A DNA stretch of 6,585 bases from Bacteroidales bacterium. Lineage in GTDB: Bacteria > Bacteroidota > Bacteroidia > Bacteroidales > UBA7960. Below, piece after piece: positions 1-5,674 of this stretch (within the stretch, counting starts at the first letter, position 1; each line of letters opens with the position of its first letter). Position numbers and translations under genes: made by a program. The notes beneath the pieces were generated by a model, which saw only the letters and a program-made list of their open reading frames with translations, made no database searches and was not told where the DNA came from. The DNA is taken from positions 1 to 6,585 of the forward strand of contig SLOR01000298.1 in NCBI GenBank assembly GCA_007132395.1, read 5' to 3'.

Positions 1-254
1 CCTTCGTGTCTTTGTGGTGGAAAAAGGATTACCACAGAGACACAGAGAACACGAAGCCCTCAGGAATAAAGAAATCAGCAGGCAAAAAAACCTTTGTGCC
101 CTTCGTGTCTTTGTGGTGAAAAAAGGATTACCACAGAGACACAGAGAACACGAAGCCCTCAGGAATAAAGAAATCAGCAGGCAAAAAAACCTTTGTGCCC
201 TTCGTGCCTTTGTGGTGAAAAAAGGATTACCAAAGAGATACAGAGAACACGAAG
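1..254. repeat. Tandem array of 99-bp hairpin-forming repeats (about 2.6 copies, runs off left edge)
   Basis: Three successive copies are spaced exactly 99 bases apart; the right arms of their hairpins begin at 31, 130 and 229. Copies 1 and 2 differ at one base in the 91 that can be compared (G20 versus A119). Copy 3 is decayed, with changes at 207, 233 and 239, and the array stops after 254-257. Each unit consists of a 26-base left arm, a 12-base loop, a 26-base right arm and a 35-base spacer that includes an A7 run. The first copy is cut by the window edge, so the array continues to the left. Because 99 is a multiple of three, one frame stays open through all copies (14-310), which produces a spurious protein with a 33-residue period. 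From memory, similar 'ttcgtgtctttgtggt' / 'accacagagacacagag' repeats are scattered through many environmental bacterial genomes with no known function; this could not be checked here. Confidence 0.93.
92..155. repeat. Long imperfect hairpin within the 99-bp repeat (best-preserved copy)
   Basis: Left arm 92-117 can pair with right arm 130-155 around a 12-base loop (118-129). By hand alignment the 26 positions give 20 Watson-Crick pairs, three G-U pairs and three mismatches. The inner 13 positions are nearly perfect: GTGTCTTTGTGGT against ACCACAGAGACAC with one G-U pair. The same structure is found at 191-254, but there the changes at 207, 233 and 239 each weaken a pair. A truncated copy lies at 1-56. 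No U-tract follows, so it is not a typical terminator. It could act as a transcript-stabilising structure, a protein-binding element, or be the remnant of a mobile palindromic element. Confidence 0.8.
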
Positions 255-320
255 CCCCTACCCAAGCAAGATTTACCACAGGCATATCCTGCCATGATAC
301 ATGCCAATAAATTTTATCAT

Positions 321-328
321 TACCTTTG
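321..328 (+). promoter_or_regulatory. Bacteroidota-type -7 element for pfkA
   Basis: TACCTTTG matches the Bacteroidota -7 consensus TAnnTTTG exactly and ends 23 bases before the pfkA ATG, implying a very short leader. I see no TTTG/TTG -33 box at the expected distance (about 298-303), so the promoter is supported only by the -7 element and its position. The stretch 255-351 otherwise contains nothing recognisable apart from a short TTACCACAG echo of the upstream repeat at 273-281. Confidence 0.5.
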
Positions 329-351
329 CTGCCGGAAAAAAAGACTAAACT

Positions 352-1332
352 ATGACAGCAATTAAGAAAATTGGAGTTCTTACGTCCGGGGGCGATGCTC
401 CCGGCATGAATGCCGCCATTCGTGCGGTTGTGAAAGCAGCATCGCATTTCAATATTGAAGTGTTGGGCGTGCAAAAAGGGTATTACGGGTTAATACATGA
501 TATTATGACCCCCTTAAGCAACCAGGCGGTGTATAACATTATTCACCGGGGAGGCACAATACTGAAAAGTGCACGATGCCTGGAATTTAAAACCCCAGAG
601 GGCAGGCAAACCGCCATGGAGAATCTCAAAAAAAACGAAGTAGACGCCCTCGTGGTTATCGGTGGCGACGGAACTTTTACCGGAGCACGACTTATCGGGA
701 AAGAATTTGGCTTTCCGGTGGTGGGATTGCCCGGCACCATCGACAACGACCTCTATGGCACCGACTATACCATTGGCTACGACACAGCTGTAAATACCGT
801 AGTAAGCGCCGTGGATAAAATCCGCGATACCGCGCACTCGCACGACCGGATTTTCATCGTGGAGGTAATGGGGCGCGATGCAGGCTTTATTGCCCTGCGC
901 AGTGGCATGGCCAGCGGAGCAGAAAAAATTCTTATCCCCGAAACCAAAACCTACGTGAACGAACTCATTGAATCACTAAAAACCGGACTCAACGAAGAGG
1001 ATAATTCGGCCATCGTAATTGTGGCTGAGGGTTCAGAATACGGCGGGGCCATGGAAGTAAAGAAGATCGTAAACGATCACTTCCCCGATTACGACACCCG
1101 CGTATCTATTCTTGGTCACATGCAGCGTGGAGGGGCTCCATCAGCTTTTGACAGAGTGCTGGCAAGCGGACTGGGCTTCCAGGCCGTGAAAGGTCTTACC
1201 GAAGGACAGCACGGTGTAATGGTGGGTTCCATAAATCGTAAAATCGTTTTCACCCCATTCGACAAAGCCATTAAATACCATAAATCTTTTAATGTGGAGT
1301 TGAAAAACATTGCGGAAATTTTGTCTGCCTGA
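352..1332 (+). CDS. pfkA: ATP-dependent 6-phosphofructokinase (PfkA family)
   Basis: Cytosolic glycolytic enzyme that phosphorylates fructose 6-phosphate to fructose 1,6-bisphosphate. The 326 residues are close to the usual 320 of short bacterial PfkA. The nucleotide loop is SGGDAPGMNAAIR (12-24). IGGDGT (103-108) has Gly107 where PPi-dependent enzymes have Asp, and PGTIDND (127-133) has Gly128 where PPi enzymes have Lys, so ATP should be the donor. Asp131 is the catalytic base. EVMGR (171-175), Arg166 and HMQRGG (256-261) form the fructose 6-phosphate site. The start is the first ATG after an in-frame TAA at 346-348, with an A-rich leader and no Shine-Dalgarno, as is normal in this phylum. 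It appears to be transcribed alone from the -7 element at 321 and ends at a strong hairpin terminator. By eye alignment with E. coli PfkA, effector-site residues Arg25, Arg54, Lys211 and Lys213 correspond to Lys28, Asn57, Glu215 and Asp217, so control by ADP/PEP may differ. The family call is secure; the allosteric inference is tentative. Confidence 0.97.
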   Translation: MTAIKKIGVLTSGGDAPGMNAAIRAVVKAASHFNIEVLGVQKGYYGLIHDIMTPLSNQAVYNIIHRGGTILKSARCLEFKTPEGRQTAMENLKKNEVDALVVIGGDGTFTGARLIGKEFGFPVVGLPGTIDNDLYGTDYTIGYDTAVNTVVSAVDKIRDTAHSHDRIFIVEVMGRDAGFIALRSGMASGAEKILIPETKTYVNELIESLKTGLNEEDNSAIVIVAEGSEYGGAMEVKKIVNDHFPDYDTRVSILGHMQRGGAPSAFDRVLASGLGFQAVKGLTEGQHGVMVGSINRKIVFTPFDKAIKYHKSFNVELKNIAEILSA

Positions 1333-1373
1333 TAGGGGCAGCAGATTTCCCTGTTGATACAATACTTCTATTT

Positions 1374-1424
1374 AGGGTCCGTCTCAGAAGAAATTTTCGA
1401 GACGGACCCTTTTATTTTTATTTC
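1374..1424 (+). terminator. Rho-independent terminator of pfkA
   Basis: GGGTCCGTCTC (1375-1385) pairs perfectly with GAGACGGACCC (1399-1409). A1374-T1410 adds a twelfth pair, and the loop has 13 bases. A T-rich tail (TTTTATTTTTATTT) starts at 1410. It lies 42 bases after the pfkA stop, in the right orientation. The strong GC stem followed by a U-tract is a textbook intrinsic terminator. Confidence 0.88.
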
Positions 1425-1667
1425 CTCCACGGGAATTTAGTTGGGGGAAACCCTGCCCATATTCTCGTTTTGACATATTAATTTCACAATGTGTGAAAAG
1501 AATTCTGCCAGCCACAAAACCATATCTGTCTAATTTTCTTGCCCTTATCGCCTTATCCTTTTTATGGTACAGCTATTGCCATTAAAAGCACATTAAACCT
1601 AATCTTTGAACCCAACCCGGTTTAATCCACACAATAACCCACACAACCCAACCACAATTACTTATAC
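1425..1667. other. Intergenic stretch without a confident gene
   Basis: No credible protein-coding frame is visible. Only two tiny frames start with ATG: 1489-1533 (14 codons before the stop) and 1564-1596 (10 codons). The stretch contains a perfect dyad at 1482-1498 preceded by TTGACA at 1470-1475. It also contains a near-match to the Bacteroidota -7 element at 1601-1608 (AATCTTTG, one base off TAnnTTTG). Bases 1621-1668 contain no G on the + strand and are rich in CA/CCA. This segment leads directly into the hairpin pair at 1668-1723. Confidence 0.6.
1482..1498. promoter_or_regulatory. Perfect 7+7 dyad, possible operator
   Basis: TTTCACA (1482-1488), a three-base spacer ATG, and TGTGAAA (1492-1498) form a perfect inverted repeat. 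A TTGACA box lies six bases upstream (1470-1475), so the dyad would cover the space between a -35-like box and the transcription start. No good -10 or TAnnTTTG element sits at the matching distance. This makes it a candidate protein-binding site only; the half-site order (TCACA then TGTGA) is the reverse of a CRP site. Confidence 0.3.
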
Positions 1668-1699
1668 CGCTGCGGTTCAAAATCGAACCGCAGCGTTTT
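1609..1699 (+). ncRNA. Candidate small RNA or 5' leader ending in a hairpin terminator
   Basis: A near -7 element (AATCTTTG, 1601-1608) is followed by a 48-base G-free, CA-rich, presumably unstructured segment (1621-1668). After that come a perfect 11-bp hairpin and four Ts (1668-1699). Promoter-like element, single-stranded segment and intrinsic terminator is the layout of a small RNA. It would equally fit a terminated leader of the 70-residue gene at 1744. The -33 match is poor (TTG at 1576-1578, spacing 22), and no RNA family was recognised. This is inference from layout. Confidence 0.25.
1668..1699 (+). terminator. Terminator-like hairpin 1 of a tandem pair
   Basis: CGCTGCGGTTC (1668-1678) and GAACCGCAGCG (1685-1695) are perfectly complementary with a six-base loop (AAAATC). 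They are followed directly by TTTT (1696-1699). The stem is strong and GC-rich, with a short U-tract on the + strand. Confidence 0.65.
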
Positions 1700-1723
1700 G
1701 CCTGAAAAATATTCAGGCTTTTT
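1700..1723 (+). terminator. Terminator-like hairpin 2 of a tandem pair
   Basis: GCCTGAA (1700-1706) pairs with TTCAGGC (1712-1718) across a five-base loop, followed by TTTTT (1719-1723). It begins on the base after the U-tract of the preceding hairpin, so the two form a double terminator. The end of the U-tract is only 20 bases before the ATG at 1744. Transcription of the next gene must therefore either read through the pair or start within this 20-base gap, which suggests attenuation or a very short or leaderless transcript. Confidence 0.6.
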
Positions 1724-1743
1724 GCTAATGAAATGCTCCTGCC

Positions 1744-1956
1744 ATGAAAAGATATTCAGTTTTCTGGAAAAATGGCCATCAGGAAATCCTGAATGGAAAG
1801 GATATTACTGATGCTTTAATAAAAGCCGGATACACTCTTGAAGACCTTCACCTATTGTCGTTTTATCTTCCGGGTGTGCATACAGGCTTCTTCTGGAGCG
1901 AATGTCATAAAAAATGGATTTATTCTTTTAAGAGAAAACCTGTAAAAATCCAATAA
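1744..1956 (+). CDS. Small basic protein of unknown function (70 residues)
   Basis: I do not recognise the family with confidence. The sequence looks like a genuine small folded protein. An aromatic, strand-like N-terminus (YSVFWKNG, 4-11) is followed by a second short segment (EILNGKD, 14-20), a likely helix (DITDALIKAGYTLEDLHLL, 20-38) and an aromatic, basic C-terminus (W51, W58, Y60, F62, then KRKPVK). There is no signal peptide, no membrane segment and no cysteine pair (only Cys54). ATG 1744 is the only start that gives this length, and no Shine-Dalgarno precedes it. It stands alone between two hairpin-rich intergenic regions, with a tandem terminator ending 20 bases upstream, so it is not in an obvious operon with pfkA or treS. 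A conserved Bacteroidota small protein is plausible, but a non-coding stretch cannot be excluded. Confidence 0.55.
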   Translation: MKRYSVFWKNGHQEILNGKDITDALIKAGYTLEDLHLLSFYLPGVHTGFFWSECHKKWIYSFKRKPVKIQ

Positions 1957-1965
1957 TTAGTACAG

Positions 1966-2025
1966 ACTGCCCGGAGTATCATTTATCATAGCTCCCCTAA
2001 TATCAACCAATGACACCCGGGCAGT
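1966..2025. other. Long-loop inverted repeat after the 70-residue gene
   Basis: ACTGCCCGG (1966-1974) is perfectly complementary to CCGGGCAGT (2017-2025), with a 42-base loop and a possible G-U closing pair (1965/2026). It starts nine bases after the stop of the small gene. The following TATTTCCC is a poor U-tract, so this is a weak terminator or transcript-end stabiliser. A second small stem, TCCCTTT / AAAGGGG (2077-2083 with 2090-2096), follows, and a T7 run lies eight bases beyond it (2105-2111). Confidence 0.4.
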
Positions 2026-2126
2026 TATTTCCCTTCTTCTCATCCATCACCATCGCATGCAGGCAAAGCCCATAATTCCCTTTTCCTCCAAAGGGGTCTA
2101 GACATTTTTTTCTTACCTTTATAATT

Positions 2127-2163
2127 CTGTTTTGTGAATTATCACACAAAACAGCATTTTTTT
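2127..2163 (+). terminator. Hairpin with U7 tract upstream of treS
   Basis: CTGTTTTGTG (2127-2136) pairs perfectly with CACAAAACAG (2145-2154) across an eight-base loop. After CA comes a run of seven Ts (2157-2163). This is the best intrinsic terminator between the small gene and treS, though the stem is AT-rich. A perfect TATAAT at 2120-2125, partly matching TACCTTTA at 2115-2122, lies directly before it. A short terminated leader transcript upstream of treS is therefore also possible. Confidence 0.5.
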
Positions 2164-2231
2164 CATTCAAAATCCCAATTGACTGCTGACTTTGCTTTGC
2201 AAGTAAATATTTACCTGAACTATGCGGTCGG

Positions 2232-2239
2232 GAAGTTTG
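2232..2239 (+). promoter_or_regulatory. Weak candidate -7 element for treS
   Basis: GAAGTTTG matches TAnnTTTG at all but the first base and lies 32 bases before the treS ATG. A TTTA at 2210-2213 is the only candidate for the -33 box. Two alternative one-mismatch elements lie further up, TGACTTTG (2187-2194) and TTGCTTTG (2192-2199). None is convincing. The bases just before the ATG are A-rich (2259-2266), which is typical of starts in this phylum. Confidence 0.25.
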
Positions 2240-2271
2240 TTTAAACACAGAATTAATCAAAAAAAATATTT

Positions 2272-5200
2272 ATGAGTCCAAAACAAACCAATGAACCGGA
2301 AAATAATCCATTATGGTATAAAGATGCTGTTATTTATCAGCTGCATGTTCGTTCCTTTTACGACAGCAATGGAGATGGAATAGGAGATTTCAGGGGCCTT
2401 GTAAAAAAACTGGACTATGTGCAAAGCCTGGGAGTAAATACCTTGTGGCTTCTTCCCTTCTACCCTTCTCCTTTGAAGGACGGAGGATATGATATTGCTG
2501 ACTTTACCGACATACATCCTTCATACGGTACCCTTGCCGACTTTAAAAGATTTGTAAAGGAGGCCCATAAAAGAGGGCTGCGTATTATTACCGAGCTGGT
2601 GCTCAACCATACGTCTACCGAACATAAATGGTTTCAACGGGCTCGAAGAGCAAAACCCGGAAGTATGTACCGCGATTTTTATGTATGGAGCGATACCACA
2701 GAAAAATATAAGGATGCACGGATTATTTTTCAGGATTTTGAAGTTTCTAACTGGACTTATGATCATGAAGCCAAAGCCTATTACTGGCATCGTTTTTACT
2801 CTCACCAGCCCGACCTGAACTTTGAAAACCCCAGGGTACAAAAAGAGGTTTTAAAAATCCTTGATTTCTGGTTTCAGATTGGAGTGGATGGTTTCCGCCT
2901 GGATGCGGTGCCCTATCTCTTTGAGCAGGAGGGCACCAACTGCGAGAACCTGCCCCAAACCCACGAGTACCTTAAAACGCTGCGCAAATACGTGGACGAA
3001 AACTACCAGGACAAACTTTTGCTTGCAGAAGCCAACCAGTGGCCCAACGACTCCCGTGCTTATTTTGGCGATGACGACGAATGTCACATGGCCTTTCACT
3101 TCCCGCTTATGCCGCGCCTTTACATGGCATTACGCATGGAAGACAGATTCCCCGTGGTGGATATCCTTGAACAAACCCCCGACATCCCCGAAAATTGTCA
3201 GTGGGCCATTTTCCTGCGCAACCACGACGAACTTACCCTGGAAATGGTATCGGACGAGGAACGGGATTATATGTATAAGACCTTTGCCAAAGACCCCCGC
3301 AAAAGGGTAAACGTGGGGATTCGCCGAAGGCTGTTCCCTCTTTTCGGCGGCGATACGCGCACCATTGAATTGCTCAACTTCCTGCTGTTTTCCATGCCCG
3401 GCACTCCTATTGTTTATTATGGAGATGAAATTGGCATGGGCGACAATTATTACCTGGGCGATCGCGACGGAGTGCGCACACCCATGCAATGGTCGCCCGA
3501 CAAAAATGCAGGGTTTTCGCAGGCAGACCCGCAGAAACTGTTCCTCCCCGTTATCATCGACCACAACTATCACTACACCTCGGTAAACGTGGAAAACCAC
3601 GAACGCAACCCTTCTTCCTTTTTATGGTGGGAACGCAGGGTTATTGCCAAAAGAAATAAATACAAGGCTTTCGGCAGGGGAAGCATCCGTTTTATCAACA
3701 CCAGCAATCCCAAAGTGCTGGCCTTTGTAAGAGAGTACCAGGAAGAAACCATCCTGGTAGTGGTAAACCTGTCGCGCTACTCCCAATACGTGGAGCTTGA
3801 CCTGCATGATTATGCGGGAGCTGTTCCCATGGAAGTATTCAGCCGCAATGATTTTCCGGTTATCTCCAATGAGCCCTGGGCTTTTTCCATGCAATTTAAA
3901 AACTACTTCTGGTTTGAATTGCAAAAAGCCGACAAATGCAGGGATAAGCAGCCTACACAGCAGAAAAGCCTGGTTTTCAGCACACAACAGTGGGACCTTA
4001 TGGATATAAAGCTACAGGAAGACATAAAGGCAAGGCTTAAAGACTTTATCCTGAGCAGCAGCTGGTTCAGGGGCAACATACGCAAGCTGCGTGATGTAGA
4101 TGTGGTAGATATTTTCCCCATTCCCCTACGCAAATCTACCTCATACCTTTTCATGGTGCAGATGGATCTTATTGAAGAGCAGAAAGAAGTATTCCTGATG
4201 CCTTTGTCCATTGCCGTGAATAACTATATGAACGAAATCAGTAACAAACATCCCGAATCGGTTATTGCCCCCTTAAGCTACAACGGCGAAGATGCAATAC
4301 TCTACGACGCGGTATATGATGAAAACCTGATCAACGAAGTGTTTTCCATCATTCGAAAACGAGGCAAGATTAAGGGTATGCACGGCGAAATAGAAGGGTC
4401 TTCAGGTAGCAGGCTGCGTAAACTCAGCACTGCCGAACTGCCCCTTAAACCTCAGGTGCTGGCATTTAAACCCTCCAATACATCACTTATACTGGGCGAC
4501 AAATACTTCTTTAAGATATACCGCAACCCGCAGGAGGGAGAAAGCACCGATGTGGAAATCATGAAAAACATCACCCGCCACAGCGATTTCGCCAATATTC
4601 CCCCTTATGTAGGACGCCTGGATTACAAACGTGAGGGCTATGAGGAAACCTCTTTAGCATTGGTGGCCGACCTGATACCCAATGTTGGCAGTGCGTGGGA
4701 AATGACACAAACAGCCATCGAAAGCTTTTTCGACAAAGTGTTGAGCGAAAAAGCCGATACGGGGAAACCCGCTTCTTTCTCCAAAGAGGAGTGGGAAGAG
4801 CTTATTGGCCCCTTTTTCCTGGAGATGGTAAACCTGCTGGGGCAGCGTACTGCTTTTATGCACCACTCCCTGTCGAGCATACATCAGGTAAAAGGATTCA
4901 AACCCGAACCTTTCTCCCTGTTGTACCAGAAATCGCTTTACCAGGCCATGCGTACATTTGTAAAAAGGAATATCGCCTGGCTGCAGCCCCATATGGAAAA
5001 TCTTGACGATGAAACCCGTGACTTGCTGAATGAAATCATCAGCGACCAGAACAAGTATTTCAATTACATCCAGGAAATACTGGAAAAAGACAAGATAGAA
5101 ACATGGAAAATCCGCATTCACGGAAACTTCAAACTCAACAAACTGCTTTTCACCGGTAAAGACTTTATCGTTACCGATTTTGAAGGAGAGTACGAAAACC

Positions 5201-5565
5201 CACTTAGTGTGCGGAAACTCAAGCACTGCCCCCTCAGGGATGTAGCTTCCATGATGGGCTCATTCCAATATGCCGTGCACACAGGGTATTTTCGGCGCAA
5301 AGAGTTTGTACCGGTAAATGAAAACTTCCTTCGACCTTTGCTGGATATCTGGTACCAAAAAGTGGCCGACACTTTCCTCGACGGATACCTCGAAACTGCC
5401 GCAAATTATGGATTCATCCCCAAAAATGCAGAAAGCACCCGCGAATTACTCAACCTATTCGTTTTTGAAAAAGCCATACAGGAAATCAGGAAATTTGCCT
5501 CCGACAAACCTGAGCACCTGATCATCCCCATTAAAGCGCTGCAAAAAATAAGGTCAGAGATGTAA
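2272..5565 (+). CDS. treS: Trehalose synthase / maltokinase-like fusion protein
   Basis: This cytosolic two-domain protein has 1,097 residues. Residues about 13-550 are a GH13 trehalose synthase that interconverts maltose and trehalose. Visible signatures are WYKDAVIYQLHVRSFYD (15-31), a calcium loop DSNGDGIGD (31-39), region I ELVLNHTS (108-115) and region II GFRLDAV with nucleophile Asp211. Region III LLAEANQW has acid/base Glu253, and region IV FLRNHDE has Asp319. A beta domain (about 480-550) and a charged linker (551-566) lead to a maltokinase-like domain (about 575-1097). That domain keeps its N-terminal cap, the ATP lobe (NTSLILGD 736-743, Lys748, Glu762), DFEGE (969-973) and LRDVASM (988-994). 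Its catalytic loop is abnormal: the usual HGDxHLGQ reads HGNFKLNK (950-957), with Asn952 replacing the catalytic Asp and Lys957 the metal-binding Gln. TreS activity is thus well supported, while phosphorylation of maltose to maltose 1-phosphate for GlgE is doubtful. The ATG follows an in-frame TAA (2254-2256). No terminator separates it from glgX, so co-transcription is likely. Codon choice appears more AT-ending before about 2,890 than after. Confidence 0.95.
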   Translation: MSPKQTNEPENNPLWYKDAVIYQLHVRSFYDSNGDGIGDFRGLVKKLDYVQSLGVNTLWLLPFYPSPLKDGGYDIADFTDIHPSYGTLADFKRFVKEAHKRGLRIITELVLNHTSTEHKWFQRARRAKPGSMYRDFYVWSDTTEKYKDARIIFQDFEVSNWTYDHEAKAYYWHRFYSHQPDLNFENPRVQKEVLKILDFWFQIGVDGFRLDAVPYLFEQEGTNCENLPQTHEYLKTLRKYVDENYQDKLLLAEANQWPNDSRAYFGDDDECHMAFHFPLMPRLYMALRMEDRFPVVDILEQTPDIPENCQWAIFLRNHDELTLEMVSDEERDYMYKTFAKDPRKRVNVGIRRRLFPLFGGDTRTIELLNFLLFSMPGTPIVYYGDEIGMGDNYYLGDRDGVRTPMQWSPDKNAGFSQADPQKLFLPVIIDHNYHYTSVNVENHERNPSSFLWWERRVIAKRNKYKAFGRGSIRFINTSNPKVLAFVREYQEETILVVVNLSRYSQYVELDLHDYAGAVPMEVFSRNDFPVISNEPWAFSMQFKNYFWFELQKADKCRDKQPTQQKSLVFSTQQWDLMDIKLQEDIKARLKDFILSSSWFRGNIRKLRDVDVVDIFPIPLRKSTSYLFMVQMDLIEEQKEVFLMPLSIAVNNYMNEISNKHPESVIAPLSYNGEDAILYDAVYDENLINEVFSIIRKRGKIKGMHGEIEGSSGSRLRKLSTAELPLKPQVLAFKPSNTSLILGDKYFFKIYRNPQEGESTDVEIMKNITRHSDFANIPPYVGRLDYKREGYEETSLALVADLIPNVGSAWEMTQTAIESFFDKVLSEKADTGKPASFSKEEWEELIGPFFLEMVNLLGQRTAFMHHSLSSIHQVKGFKPEPFSLLYQKSLYQAMRTFVKRNIAWLQPHMENLDDETRDLLNEIISDQNKYFNYIQEILEKDKIETWKIRIHGNFKLNKLLFTGKDFIVTDFEGEYENPLSVRKLKHCPLRDVASMMGSFQYAVHTGYFRRKEFVPVNENFLRPLLDIWYQKVADTFLDGYLETAANYGFIPKNAESTRELLNLFVFEKAIQEIRKFASDKPEHLIIPIKALQKIRSEM

Positions 5566-5612
5566 TCCGGGAAGTCACCGCGGTTTCGTCACTGCCTGCT
5601 CTTTCATAATTA

Positions 5613-5632
5613 TCTGTTATTTTCTGTTATTT
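5613..5632 (+). repeat. Exact 10-bp tandem duplication before glgX
   Basis: TCTGTTATTT occurs twice in direct succession (5613-5622 and 5623-5632). A third, degenerate version (TCTGTGTAAA, 5637-5646) follows after four bases. The ten-base spacing is about one helical turn, so a protein could bind both copies on the same DNA face. It lies in the 107-base gap between treS and glgX. A chance duplication in T-rich DNA is equally possible. Confidence 0.35.
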
Positions 5633-5652
5633 CAAATCTGTGTAAAAAAGAG

Positions 5653-5674
5653 ATTGAATAATACCTCATTCAAT
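5653..5674 (+). promoter_or_regulatory. Small hairpin overlapping the glgX start codon
   Basis: ATTGAAT (5653-5659) is perfectly complementary to ATTCAAT (5668-5674), with an eight-base loop. The right arm includes the A and T of the glgX ATG (5673-5675). In the mRNA this would partly pair the start codon. The stem has only two G-C pairs and would be weak, so any effect on translation is probably modest. Confidence 0.25.

Noticed and set aside
1..254. CRISPR array
   Set aside because: The units are 99 bases and identical along their whole length, including the spacer part. There are no unique spacers, and no cas genes are nearby.
14..310. Open frame of 98 codons at the left end
   Set aside because: It is made almost entirely of the 99-bp DNA repeat and only stays open because the period is divisible by three. 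It has no start signal and no recognisable protein features.
1489..1596. Two short leader-peptide-like frames (14 and 10 codons)
   Set aside because: There is no run of regulatory codons and no start signal; frames of this length are expected by chance.
2133..2146. CRP/FNR-like site TGTGA-ATTA-TCACA
   Set aside because: The four-base spacing does not fit CRP (six), and the half-sites do not fit FNR (TTGAT). It is explained by the stem-loop of the terminator-like hairpin.
2003..2260. Minus-strand frame of 85 codons in the gap before treS
   Set aside because: It runs through two hairpins and the U7 tract, has no recognisable domain and unconvincing composition, and no promoter was seen on that strand.
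2861..3310. Second + strand frame of 149 codons inside treS
   Set aside because: It overlaps GH13 regions II-IV of treS in another frame; the low-complexity Thr/Pro/Trp composition is typical of an out-of-frame reading.
4654..5226. Minus-strand frame of 190 codons inside treS
   Set aside because: It lies opposite a clearly coding, conserved kinase-like domain and shows no domain features of its own. It is a frame shadow.
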